A stretch of 33,650 nucleotides of DNA, from contig JAOBWM010000073.1 of assembly GCA_025463365.1 (NCBI GenBank), positions 1 through 33,650 on the forward strand, written 5' to 3'. Each line of letters opens with the position of its first letter. Positions within the stretch are counted from its first letter, which is position 1. Below are positions 23,620 to 31,528 of the stretch, piece after piece. Source of the DNA: Acidimicrobiales bacterium (GTDB lineage Bacteria > Actinomycetota > Acidimicrobiia > Acidimicrobiales > Iamiaceae). A program made the translations under genes and the position numbers. Below the pieces are notes generated by a model. That model was not told where the DNA came from. It was given only the letters and a program-made list of their open reading frames with translations, and did not search any database.

Positions 23620-25098
23620 GTGACCGACCGTCCCTCCATCCCGTACCGCTTCGATCCCGACGCCACCGCCGCGGGCCTGCAGGAGAAGTACGACGGCCTC
23701 GAGGCAGGCGTCGAGACGGGCGACGAGGTCACCATCGCCGGGCGCCTCATGTTGCGCCGCGGCCAGGGGAAGCTCGTGTTCGGCCAGCTCGCCGACTCCA
23801 GCGGCCGCATCCAGCTGTTCGCACCGGCCGACGTCACGCCTCGCTTCGAGGACTTCGGCAAGCTCTCGCTCGGCGATTGGATCGGCGTGCGCGGCGAGGT
23901 CATGGCCACCCGCAAGGGCGAGCTGTCGGTGAAGGTGCTCGAGTGGACGCTGCTCGCCGAGACCCGCCGCCCGTTCCCCGACAAGTGGCACGGGATGACC
24001 GACCCCGATACCCGCTACCGCCAGCGCTACGTCGACCTCTGGGTCACCGAAGAGGCCCGACGGGGGTTCCAGCTGCGCTCGAAGCTCGTGTCGCTCACCC
24101 GGCGCTGGCTCGAGGACCGCGGGTTCGTCGAGGTCGAGACGCCGGTCTTCCACCCGATCCCCGGCGGGGCCCTGGCCCGACCGTTCACCACGCACCACAA
24201 CGCACTCGACCAGGAGCTGTACCTGCGCGTGGCCCCCGAGCTCTACCTGAAGCGCCTCATCGTGGGCGGCTTCGAGCGTGTCTTCGAGATCGCCCGCGTG
24301 TTCCGCAACGAGGGCCTCTCGCCGCGGCACAACCCCGAGTTCACGATGCTCGAGCTGTACCAGGCCTACGCCGACTGGACCGACATCATGCGGCTCGTGG
24401 AGGAGCTGGTGGCCCACCTCGCCACCGAGCTGCTCGGCACCACGAGCATCACCTACCAGGGCCGCGACCTCGATCTGTCGGTGCCGTGGCGTCGGGCGAC
24501 GTTGGCCGACCTGATCGAGGAGCAGATCGGCCGCCCGGTCGGGCTCGACACGCCGCTCGACGAGCTCCGCGCCCTGTGTGACGAGCACGACGTCCCGTGG
24601 AAGGACAGCTACGGCCCTGGGAAGCTCCTGCTCGAGCTCTACGAGAAGACCGCCGAGGGCGAGCAGTGGGACCCGGTCTTCGTGACCGAGTACCCCATCG
24701 AGGTCTCGCCGCTGGCCCGTCCCCATCGTGAGCTGTCCGGGATGACCGAGCGGTTCGAGGGGATCGTGGCCGGCCGCGAGCTGTGCAACGCCTTCAGCGA
24801 GCTCCTCGATCCCGACGACCAGCGGGCCCGCTTCGAGGACCAGGCCAAGGACAAGGCGGCCGGTGATGACGAGGCGATGGCGGTCGACGAGGACTACCTG
24901 CGCGCCCTCGACTACGGCCTGCCGCCCACCGGCGGCCTGGGCATCGGCATCGACCGGCTCGTGATGCTGCTGGCCGACGCCGCCTCCATCCGCGACGTCG
25001 TGTTGTTCCCGACCCTCCGCCCGGAGCAGGATCAGGTATCGGTTGCCGCGGCCGAGGGGGGCGACGGCACCGAGGCCGACACCGACCGGGTCGTGTGA
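23620..25098 (+). CDS. lysS: Lysyl-tRNA synthetase (class II)
   Basis: The GTG at 23620 follows GAGAAGGA and gives 492 residues. An OB-fold anticodon-binding domain spans about residues 36-110 (VTIAGRLMLRRGQGKLVFGQ). Class II motif 1 lies around EVETPVFHPIPGGALARPF, motif 2 is FEIARVFRNEGLSPRHNPEF (about 222-241) and motif 3 is PPTGGLGIGIDRLVMLLAD. TEYPIEVSPLAR and ELCNAFSELLDPDDQ are LysRS-specific. It charges tRNA-Lys in the cytoplasm. The acidic C-terminal tail of about 25 residues is an unconserved extension. The lysS position after coaX matches mycobacteria. The epimerase-like gene begins 19 bp later. Confidence 0.96.
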   Translation: MTDRPSIPYRFDPDATAAGLQEKYDGLEAGVETGDEVTIAGRLMLRRGQGKLVFGQLADSSGRIQLFAPADVTPRFEDFGKLSLGDWIGVRGEVMATRKGELSVKVLEWTLLAETRRPFPDKWHGMTDPDTRYRQRYVDLWVTEEARRGFQLRSKLVSLTRRWLEDRGFVEVETPVFHPIPGGALARPFTTHHNALDQELYLRVAPELYLKRLIVGGFERVFEIARVFRNEGLSPRHNPEFTMLELYQAYADWTDIMRLVEELVAHLATELLGTTSITYQGRDLDLSVPWRRATLADLIEEQIGRPVGLDTPLDELRALCDEHDVPWKDSYGPGKLLLELYEKTAEGEQWDPVFVTEYPIEVSPLARPHRELSGMTERFEGIVAGRELCNAFSELLDPDDQRARFEDQAKDKAAGDDEAMAVDEDYLRALDYGLPPTGGLGIGIDRLVMLLADAASIRDVVLFPTLRPEQDQVSVAAAEGGDGTEADTDRVV

Positions 25099-25117
25099 TC
25101 CACCGGGGAGCTGCTTC

Positions 25118-26080
25118 GTGCGAGTCCTGATCACGGGCATGGGGGGTGAGCTCGGAACGCGCGTCGCCAACCTGGCCGAGGCCGACGAGCGTGTCACCGA
25201 GATCCTCGGGATCGACCTGTTCCCACCGCGCCGGCGCATCTTCCGCTCCGAGTTCCACCGGGTCGAGCCGGGCGACCGCCGCAAGGCCGTGCGCCTCGTG
25301 CGCGACTTCGACCCGGAGGTCGTCCTGCACCTCGGCATCTTCGAGCCGCACTCGCGCACCAGCCCCACCGAAGCGCGGCTCGGCACTCGCGCCTACGCCG
25401 TGTCGATCCTCGGTGCCGCGGCATCGTGCCCGTCGCTGCAGTCGATCGTGGTCCGCTCGGGACTGGAGGTCTACGGCCGCCGGCGGGGTGCGCCCTCACG
25501 GCCCGACGAGTCGGCCGAGGTGGTGCCCACGTCCCCGTTCGGCGAGTCGATGGCGCACGTCGAACAGGTCGCGGTCGAGGCCGGGGAGGCGGCCGGCGTG
25601 CCCGTCACCGCCGTGCGGGTCGCGCCCATCGTCGGGCCCAGCATCCCGAGCCCGATCGGTCGCTACCTCCGGCTGCCCGTGGTCGCCGTCGACCCGATCT
25701 CGGAGCTGCCGTTCAGCCTCCTGCACCAGGAGGACGCGTGCCAGGCGTTCATGGCCGCGGCCTGGCTTCGCCACGACGGGCCGCTGAACGTCGTCGGCCC
25801 CGGCGCCGTCACGGGGACCCAGGCCGCGCTCATGGGGCACCGGATCCCGTTTCCGGTCTTCGGTCCCGGGTGGCGGATCGCGGCGGCCATGGCCGAGCTG
25901 CAGGGCGCCCCGCTGCCGCCGCACGCACGCGAGCTCCTCGTGCGCGGCTGCACGGCGGATGGCTCCCTCGGTCGCGAGGTCCTCGGGATCGAGCCCCGTC
26001 CCACCCACGAGGTGGTCGAGCAGCTCTACCGCTGGAGCGAGGTCGCGCACGTGGCGCCCGCCCAGGGTGTGGTCGCATGA
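25118..26080 (+). CDS. Extended SDR/NAD-epimerase-like protein with altered active site
   Basis: The GTG at 25118 with GGGGAG 7 nt upstream gives 320 residues. VRVLITGMGGELGTRVANLA holds the Rossmann GxxGxxG-like motif at residues 7-13, and VVRSGLEVYG (111-120) matches the Ser-containing strand of extended SDRs. The catalytic YxxxK position reads FGESM: Phe141 in place of Tyr and Met145 in place of Lys. A normal epimerase or dehydrogenase mechanism is therefore doubtful. By memory it resembles the mycobacterial galE2 (Rv0501) type, which also sits next to an acyltransferase-like gene. A NAD(P)-binding regulatory or scaffold role is possible. Its stop overlaps the next start (ATGA). Confidence 0.78.
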   Translation: MRVLITGMGGELGTRVANLAEADERVTEILGIDLFPPRRRIFRSEFHRVEPGDRRKAVRLVRDFDPEVVLHLGIFEPHSRTSPTEARLGTRAYAVSILGAAASCPSLQSIVVRSGLEVYGRRRGAPSRPDESAEVVPTSPFGESMAHVEQVAVEAGEAAGVPVTAVRVAPIVGPSIPSPIGRYLRLPVVAVDPISELPFSLLHQEDACQAFMAAAWLRHDGPLNVVGPGAVTGTQAALMGHRIPFPVFGPGWRIAAAMAELQGAPLPPHARELLVRGCTADGSLGREVLGIEPRPTHEVVEQLYRWSEVAHVAPAQGVVA

Positions 26081-26745
26081 CGCTCGATGCCATCCGTCGC
26101 GGCGTACCCGGTGCCACCTCGGCGGCCCACCTCGGCCGCCGCCTGCGCGGTCGCAACGAGATCGACGAATGGGGCCTCGACCCCGAGCTGGTGTCCTTCG
26201 CGGACCCGGTGCTCGCGCTGCGGTGGGACATCGAGGTGCGAGGTGCTGAACGGCTGCCGTCCGTCGGTGGTGCGGTGCTCGTGTTCAACCGACGCTTCGG
26301 GTTGAGCGAGCCGTGGGTGCTCGCACGCGGCGTGCGCCAGGCCACCGGCCGCTTCGTGCGCACGGTCGGCGTCCCTGACATCGCCGGCCTCGGCCCGTTC
26401 CTGCGGCGGTTCGGCGGCGTGCTCGACCGCACCGACGAGATCGCCGGGCTCTTGCGCGCCGGCCAGCTCGTCGGCCTGGCCACCGAGCGGGACGTCCGCA
26501 GCCGCGAGCGGGTGGGGACGTTGGAGGTCCAGCGTCTCGACGCGGCCCTGGCCACCGGCTCGCCGGTCGTGCCGGTGGCCCTCGTCGGGCGGGAACTGGG
26601 CCGGCAGTGGACGATCGTCGTCGGCGACCCGGTGCACCCCCGCGCCTCGGCCGGCCCCCTGGCCGCCCTCGAGCTGGCCGAGGACGTCCGCCAGGCCGAC
26701 CAGGCGCTGCTCGAAGACGCGCTGCCGTCGTCGTGGTGGTTCTGA
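26077..26745 (+). CDS. PlsC-like acyltransferase-family protein with degenerate motif
   Basis: The ATG at 26077 overlaps the upstream stop (ATGA) and gives 222 residues. VGGAVLVFNRRFGLSEPWVL aligns with the first acyltransferase block NHxxxxD, but the His is Arg72 and the Asp is Ser77. LGPFLRRFGGVLDRTDEIAG and LATERDVRSRERVG resemble the later blocks, the second being a counterpart of PEGTRSR. Family members acylate lysophosphatidate or related acceptors at the membrane surface. Loss of the catalytic His-Asp pair suggests this one does not do so in the usual way. Coupling to the epimerase-like gene argues for a shared complex. A small hydrophobic or amphipathic surface may mediate membrane contact, but there is no clear membrane helix. 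Confidence 0.7.
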   Translation: MTLDAIRRGVPGATSAAHLGRRLRGRNEIDEWGLDPELVSFADPVLALRWDIEVRGAERLPSVGGAVLVFNRRFGLSEPWVLARGVRQATGRFVRTVGVPDIAGLGPFLRRFGGVLDRTDEIAGLLRAGQLVGLATERDVRSRERVGTLEVQRLDAALATGSPVVPVALVGRELGRQWTIVVGDPVHPRASAGPLAALELAEDVRQADQALLEDALPSSWWF

Positions 26746-27938
26746 TGCGGTCCCGTCGCTCGTCACGTGTGCTGGCCCGCGCCGCGGTGCTGGCCGCCGC
26801 CGCCCTCCTCGGCGCATGCTCGTCGTCGGGCTCCGACGGCCCGAAGGCCGGCGGGCCGGCTCCGAAGGGGCCAGCCGTCGATCCCGCGGGTGTGTACCCC
26901 GGCACGACGTGGGCCACCGCCTCCGCCAAGAGCCTCGGCCTCGATCCGGCGAAGCTCGACGAGATCGCCGCCGAGGCGAAGTCGGCGGGGAGCACGTGCT
27001 TGCTCGTCGAGCGCCACGGCAAGGTCGCCGCCTCGTGGAACTGGGCCGGGACCACGCCCACCACCGAGCGGGAGGTGTTCTCGGCCACCAAGTCGTTCAC
27101 GAGCGTCCTCACCGGGATGGCCCAGGCCAAGGGCGACCTGAAGATCAGCGACAAGGCCTCGACCTACATCCCCGAGTGGAAGGGCACCCCGGCCGACGCC
27201 GTCACCGTCCAGAACCTCCTCAGCAACGACTCCGGCCGCCACTGGGACTTCCAGACCGACTACTTCGGCATGACCGGCGCCCACGACCGCGACGCCTTCG
27301 CGGGCGCCCTCGCGCAGGACGCCCCGCCCGGGAAGGTGTGGGTCTACAACAACTCCGCCATCCAGATGCTCTCCGAGGTGCTGCGCAGGGCCACCGGGGA
27401 AGAGGCCAAGGACTTCGCGGGGCGGGAGCTGTTCGCCCCGATCGGCATGGATCACAGCCACATGACCACCGACGGCGCCGGCAACACCGCCACCTTCATG
27501 GGCCTGCAGACCACCTGCGAGGACCTGGCCCGCTTCGGCCTGCTGATGCTCCGGGACGGATCGTGGAACGGCGAGCAGGTGGTGCCGGCCGACTGGGTCG
27601 AGCAGGCCACCGGTCGGCCGTCCCAGAAGCTCAACGCGAGCTACGGCTACCTGTTCTGGCTCAACCGCAAGGGCCGCATCCCGGTCGAGAACAACCAGGC
27701 GACCAAGCCCGGTGCGGTCACGCAGAAGTCCCGCGTCGGCCGGAAGGTCCCCGGCGCTCCGGCCTCGATGTTCTGGGCGCTCGGGCTCGGCAACCAGATC
27801 GTTCAGATGGATCCCGGCTCCGACACCGTCGTGGTCCGGATCGGACCGGGCCAGCCGCCGGAGGGCTCCACCGGGTTCAACGAGCGCAACACGGCTCGCG
27901 TGGTCACCGACGCGCTCACCGACGACGGGAGCAACTGA
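26745..27938 (+). CDS. Serine beta-lactamase-like hydrolase, lipoprotein
   Basis: The ATG at 26745 overlaps the preceding TGA by one base (TGATG) and gives 397 residues. A signal peptide ends in ALLGAC, with Cys25 as the likely lipidated residue, followed by a Ser/Gly/Pro linker. The active-site motif SATK has Ser113 and Lys116 (SxxK), and YNN at 201-203 matches the YxN motif of class C beta-lactamases and penicillin-binding-like esterases. FAPIGMDHSH and SYGYLFWLNRKG are typical of that family. It should act outside the membrane on an ester, peptide or amide substrate; an antibiotic target cannot be assumed. It is followed by the alpha/beta hydrolase gene after 2 bp. Confidence 0.88.
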   Translation: MRSRRSSRVLARAAVLAAAALLGACSSSGSDGPKAGGPAPKGPAVDPAGVYPGTTWATASAKSLGLDPAKLDEIAAEAKSAGSTCLLVERHGKVAASWNWAGTTPTTEREVFSATKSFTSVLTGMAQAKGDLKISDKASTYIPEWKGTPADAVTVQNLLSNDSGRHWDFQTDYFGMTGAHDRDAFAGALAQDAPPGKVWVYNNSAIQMLSEVLRRATGEEAKDFAGRELFAPIGMDHSHMTTDGAGNTATFMGLQTTCEDLARFGLLMLRDGSWNGEQVVPADWVEQATGRPSQKLNASYGYLFWLNRKGRIPVENNQATKPGAVTQKSRVGRKVPGAPASMFWALGLGNQIVQMDPGSDTVVVRIGPGQPPEGSTGFNERNTARVVTDALTDDGSN

Positions 27939-27940
27939 CC

Positions 27941-28885
27941 GTGCCCATCGCGCTCGCGTCCGACGGGACCCGCATCTCCTACTCGCTCGGCGGGCGGCGC
28001 GACGGCGAACCGCTGTTGATGATCCACGGGCTCGGCGCCGACTCGCGCGGGTGGGCGCGCCAGAAGCGTGCGTTCGGGTCCCGGTTCCGGCTCGTGTTGG
28101 TCGACAACCGCGGCGTGGGCCGGTCCGAGCGCCCACCTGGTCCCTACGACCTCGAGGTCATGGCCGACGACGCCCTGGCCGCCCTCGATCACGCCGGCTA
28201 CGGCTCGGCCCACATCATGGGCGCCTCCATGGGCGGGATCATCGCCCAGGTGATCGGCGTCCGGCACCCCGAGCGGGTTCGGTCGCTCACCTTGGCCTGC
28301 ACCGCGAGCCGGCACTTCGGCTGGCGCCGCGAGCTCCTCGGCGAGTGGGCGGATCAGGCCCAGGCCTACGGGATGCGGGAGTTCGTGCGGCGCAACCTCC
28401 GGTGGATGGTCGGCCCCCGCTCGCTGCGGCGGATGTGGCCGGCGATGGCCGTGCTCGGGCCCTTGGCCTTCAACGTGCCGGTCTCGTCGTTCGTCGCCCA
28501 GATCCAAGCCATCCTCGCCATCGACGACGACCTCCGCGAGGGGCTGACCGGGATCGCCGTGCCCACGCTCGTGTTGGTCGGTAGCCAGGACGTGCTCACC
28601 ACCCAGGGCGACGGCGAGGAGATCGCGTCGTTGGTGCCGGCCGCCGAGCTGGCGGTGATCCGCGGCGGGGCCCACCTGTTCATGGTCGAGCAGGCCGGGG
28701 CCTTCAACCGCACGGTGCTCGAGTTCCTGGACGGTGTCGTCGCCGATCCCAGGGCTCGCCCGATCCCTGTCGTGGCGGCGCCCGCATCGGTCCGGCCCGC
28801 CGCGTCCAGGGCGGCGGCCGCCGTGGACGCCGCTACTCGATCCCGTGCTCCAAGGCGTAGCGGATCAGCTCCTGCTTCCGGCTGA
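27941..28885 (+). CDS. Alpha/beta-fold hydrolase
   Basis: The GTG at 27941 follows the previous stop by 2 bp and gives 314 residues. The oxyanion region is LLMIHGLGADSRGWA, and the nucleophile elbow GASMGG holds Ser96. LVLVGSQDVLTT supplies the likely acid Asp and IRGGAHLFMVEQ the likely His, so the catalytic triad is complete. Order and spacing fit the esterase/haloperoxidase-like group. The C-terminal 45 residues are Ala/Pro/Arg-rich and not part of the fold. It has no signal peptide and is likely cytoplasmic. Substrate is unknown. It overlaps the minus-strand response regulator gene by 53 bp at the 3' ends. Confidence 0.88.
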   Translation: MPIALASDGTRISYSLGGRRDGEPLLMIHGLGADSRGWARQKRAFGSRFRLVLVDNRGVGRSERPPGPYDLEVMADDALAALDHAGYGSAHIMGASMGGIIAQVIGVRHPERVRSLTLACTASRHFGWRRELLGEWADQAQAYGMREFVRRNLRWMVGPRSLRRMWPAMAVLGPLAFNVPVSSFVAQIQAILAIDDDLREGLTGIAVPTLVLVGSQDVLTTQGDGEEIASLVPAAELAVIRGGAHLFMVEQAGAFNRTVLEFLDGVVADPRARPIPVVAAPASVRPAASRAAAAVDAATRSRAPRRSGSAPASG

Positions 28886-29465
28886 GATGGAGCTTGCCGA
28901 GGATGTTGCGGACGTGGTTCTCGACCGTCTTCTCGGCGATGAACAGCTGCTCGCCGATCTCGCGGTAGGAGTGACCGCGAGCCACGTACTGCAGCACCTC
29001 GCGCTCTCGCTCCGACAGGGCCTGGGCGCCCCCTGATCCCTTGTGCAGCCGGCGGAACTCGCCGAGCACCAGCGCCGCCAGGCTCGGGGAGAACACGGGC
29101 TCGCCCTGCGCAGCACGCCACAGCGCGGTGCGCAGCTCGTCGGCCGGCGTGGACTTCACGAGGTAGCCGACGGCACCGGCCGCGACGGCGTCGAGGAGGT
29201 CCCGCTCGGCCTCGGACACGGTCAGCATCACGATGCGGGTTGCCTCGCCGCACTCGCGTGCCACGCGGATGCCGCCGCCGTTGGGCATGTGGAGGTCGCA
29301 CGCGACGAGGTCGGGCTTCTCGCGCCGGATCACCTCGACGGCCTCGGCCGCGTCACCGGCCTCACCGACCACGGCGAAGTTCTCGCCGAGGTCCGCGCGC
29401 AGCCCGGGCCGCCAGATCTGGTGATCGTCGGCCACCACCACCCGAACCGACCGCAGGTCTCCCAC
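28833..29465 (-). CDS. NarL/FixJ-family response regulator
   Basis: The GTG at 29465 gives 210 residues. The receiver domain has Asp13-Asp14, the phosphoacceptor Asp57 in LVACDLHMP, Thr82 in VMLTVSE and Lys104 in YLVKSTP. After a short linker the LuxR-type helix-turn-helix (about 148-205) reads ALSEREREVLQYVARGHSYR, then IGEQLFIAEKTVENHVRNIL. Phosphorylation should promote dimerisation and DNA binding. The histidine kinase encoded at 30359-31483 on the same strand is the likely partner, with an oxidoreductase gene in between. No Shine-Dalgarno is seen, and CAGACT lies 6 nt before the start. Confidence 0.93.
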   Translation of the reverse strand: MGDLRSVRVVVADDHQIWRPGLRADLGENFAVVGEAGDAAEAVEVIRREKPDLVACDLHMPNGGGIRVARECGEATRIVMLTVSEAERDLLDAVAAGAVGYLVKSTPADELRTALWRAAQGEPVFSPSLAALVLGEFRRLHKGSGGAQALSEREREVLQYVARGHSYREIGEQLFIAEKTVENHVRNILGKLHLSRKQELIRYALEHGIE

Positions 29466-29471
29466 CTGGCC

Positions 29472-29477
29472 AGTCTG
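29472..29477 (-). promoter_or_regulatory. Candidate leaderless -10 element of the response regulator gene
   Basis: On the minus strand CAGACT lies 6 nt before the GTG at 29465; no ribosome binding site is present. Confidence 0.35.
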
Positions 29478-29553
29478 GCAGCCCGTTCGCGGGGTCCGGT
29501 GTCCCGATGCACGTGTGGGTCGTCGCCGGACCCATGCGCGTGTTGGTTGCCGA

Positions 29554-30315
29554 TCAGCCCCGGACGAGATCCTGGAGACGCCCGACGGCGTCGAGGTCGA
29601 ACGGGTCTCCGGTCATCACGATGATGTGGTCGGCGCCGGCTTCGACGAGGGACTCCCACTGGTCGATGTCGCCGGGTCCGATGGCGACGGTGCGCTCGAT
29701 CTCAGATCGACCCCGGCCCACCTCGTCGCACCACGTGTCGAGGATGGCGCTCTTGGCGGCGAAGTGCTCGGCCGGGCCGAACGTGTTCCATGCATCGGCG
29801 TACTGGGCGACGAGCCTCAGCGTGACCTTCTCGCCCGACCCACCGATCAGGATCGGGAGCTTGCCGAGCGGGGGCGGGGTGAGCTTGGCGAGGCGGTCCT
29901 TGATGACGGGGAGGGCGTCTCGCAGCTTGTGCAAGCGCTCGACGGCGGTCCCGAAGTCGTAGCCGTACTCGTCGTAGTCGCGTTCGAACCAGCCCGAGCC
30001 GATGCCGAGCGTGAAGCGGCCACCGCTGATGTGGTCGATCGTGCGGGACATGTCCGCGAGGAGCTGCGGGTTCCGGTAGGTGTTGCAGGTGACCAGCGCG
30101 CCGATGCGCGCCGAGGAGGTGTCGGCGGCCATCGCCGCGAGCAACGTGTAGGCCTCGAAGTGGGCCGCCTCCGGGTCGCCGTAGAGCGGATAGAAGTGGT
30201 CCCAGACCCAGATCGAGTCGACGCCCATGGCATCGGCTGCCTTCCACCCCTCCCGCAGGTTCGCCACCGTGGTTGCCTGGGGGTGCAGCTGCACCCCGAT
30301 CTTGGTCGTCGTCAT
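29554..30315 (-). CDS. LLM-class (luciferase-like) F420-type oxidoreductase
   Basis: The 253-residue protein starts MTTTKIGVQLHPQATTVANL and has DSIWVWDHFYPLYGD, ARIGALVTCNTYRNPQLLAD, SGGRFTLGIGSGWFERDYDE and KLPILIGGSGEKVTLRLVAQ, all typical of the bacterial luciferase-like TIM-barrel family. The GSGWFERDYDEYGYDF segment is frequent in predicted F420-dependent members, so F420 rather than FMN is likely, but the cofactor cannot be read directly. It is slightly shorter than most members (about 280-340 residues). It sits between the histidine kinase and response regulator genes and has its own candidate -10 box. Substrate is unknown. Confidence 0.88.
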   Translation of the reverse strand: MTTTKIGVQLHPQATTVANLREGWKAADAMGVDSIWVWDHFYPLYGDPEAAHFEAYTLLAAMAADTSSARIGALVTCNTYRNPQLLADMSRTIDHISGGRFTLGIGSGWFERDYDEYGYDFGTAVERLHKLRDALPVIKDRLAKLTPPPLGKLPILIGGSGEKVTLRLVAQYADAWNTFGPAEHFAAKSAILDTWCDEVGRGRSEIERTVAIGPGDIDQWESLVEAGADHIIVMTGDPFDLDAVGRLQDLVRG

Positions 30316-30322
30316 GGGTCGC

Positions 30323-30328
30323 AGGCTA
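30323..30328 (-). promoter_or_regulatory. Candidate leaderless -10 element of the LLM oxidoreductase gene
   Basis: On the minus strand TAGCCT lies 7 nt before the ATG at 30315 in the 43-bp gap after the kinase gene, with no Shine-Dalgarno. Confidence 0.45.
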
Positions 30329-30358
30329 TGGGCCTTCGGTGGGATCCACCGGCGGTGA

Positions 30359-31483
30359 TCAGCCGGTGCGCTTGGATCGCAGCGGCGCTTCGAGTTGCAC
30401 CTCGACGCCCGCGCCGGGTCGGGCCACGACGGTGACGGTGCCGCCCACCTCGGTCAACCGGCCCCGGATCGAGCCGCCGGTGCCGAGCCCTTCGCTCACC
30501 TCGGCGGGATCGAAGCCCTTGCCGTCGTCCTTGATCGAGCAGAAGACCCGGTCCTCGACGTCGACGAACACCGTTGCCCGCGCTGCCTCGCCATGCTTGG
30601 CGGCGTTGGTGAGCGCCTCGCCGACGGCGCCGGCGAGGGCTTCGACGACCATGGGCGACACGGTGGGATGGTCCTCGTCGACCAGCAGGACCTCGACGCG
30701 CAGCCCGTCCCGGCGCTCCACGCGTGCGGCGACGTGGCGCAGCGCGGCGCCGAGCTGGTCGAGCTGGGGTCGGTCGCCGGCCAGGAAGGCACGCAGTTCG
30801 AGCTCCTGCTCGCGCGCCAGCGCGGCCAGTTCGCCGTCGGGCACCCGTCGCTGCACGACCGCGAGCGTCTGGAGCACCCCGTCGTGCAGGGTCCGGCTGA
30901 CCTCCTCGCGCGCCCGGCCGCGCGCGATCGCGGTCTCGGCCTGTTGCACCCGCGCCCAGACGGCACCGGCGGCCGTCCCGGCGATCACGTAGAGCACCCC
31001 GCTCGAGAACAGGGCGAGGCTCGAGATGGTCTCGAGGTGGGATAGGCGGTTTCCCAGCCAGCGGCTCGCCCCGAGCGCCGAGCCGGCCACGCCGCCACCG
31101 ATTGGGCCGAGGAGGGTCGCCGCCGCGAGCACGCCGGCGAGCGGCCATGCCGACCCGAGGGATTGGCTGTGGTCGCTGCGGTCGTACACCGCCCCGTCGG
31201 CCAGCAGCATCGACACGCCCACGGCGACCTCGACCACCACGGCCGCCGGGTGGAACAGCCCCGGGCGACGACGGATCGATGCCTCGGTCGTCAGCGTCGT
31301 CACCACCAGCGCCGCGGCGAGCAGCGCCCATCCCAGGTAGGCGCGCTGCACGTCGGCCCGGGTCAGCACGAAGACCACCGCGGCCCAGCCGAGAGCCAGC
31401 CAGCGGAAGCCGGCGATCCCGCGGGCGACGCCCCAGTCGAGATCGGTCCGCCCCGGGGCGCCGGTAGTGGTGGCGACCGCCAT
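30359..31483 (-). CDS. Membrane sensor histidine kinase (HisKA_3 type)
   Basis: The ATG at 31483 gives 374 residues. Five or six hydrophobic segments lie between about residues 20 and 175 (for example GVARGIAGFRWLALGWAAVV), forming a membrane sensor with little extracytoplasmic sequence. The dimerisation block SRTLHDGVLQTLAVVQ has the phosphoacceptor His200. The ATPase domain has the N box EALTNAAKHGEA (289-300) and the G box IKDDGKGFDPAE (317-328). This type partners NarL/FixJ response regulators, so the protein at 28833-29465 is its probable target. The stimulus is unknown. TACAGT lies 6 nt upstream. The gene is divergent from the CapA-family gene by 45 bp. Confidence 0.92.
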   Translation of the reverse strand: MAVATTTGAPGRTDLDWGVARGIAGFRWLALGWAAVVFVLTRADVQRAYLGWALLAAALVVTTLTTEASIRRRPGLFHPAAVVVEVAVGVSMLLADGAVYDRSDHSQSLGSAWPLAGVLAAATLLGPIGGGVAGSALGASRWLGNRLSHLETISSLALFSSGVLYVIAGTAAGAVWARVQQAETAIARGRAREEVSRTLHDGVLQTLAVVQRRVPDGELAALAREQELELRAFLAGDRPQLDQLGAALRHVAARVERRDGLRVEVLLVDEDHPTVSPMVVEALAGAVGEALTNAAKHGEAARATVFVDVEDRVFCSIKDDGKGFDPAEVSEGLGTGGSIRGRLTEVGGTVTVVARPGAGVEVQLEAPLRSKRTG

Positions 31484-31489
31484 CGGATG

Positions 31490-31495
31490 ACTGTA
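31490..31495 (-). promoter_or_regulatory. Candidate leaderless -10 element of the histidine kinase gene
   Basis: On the minus strand TACAGT lies 6 nt before the ATG at 31483. It shares the 45-bp gap with the CapA-family promoter. Confidence 0.5.
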
Positions 31496-31514
31496 CGGCC
31501 AGCCGGAGCGGTCG

Positions 31515-31520
31515 TAGCGT
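31515..31520 (+). promoter_or_regulatory. Candidate leaderless -10 element of the CapA-family gene
   Basis: TAGCGT lies 8 nt before the ATG at 31529, identical in sequence and spacing to the boxes at 9297 and 22557. Confidence 0.5.
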
Positions 31521-31528
31521 GAGGGCCC

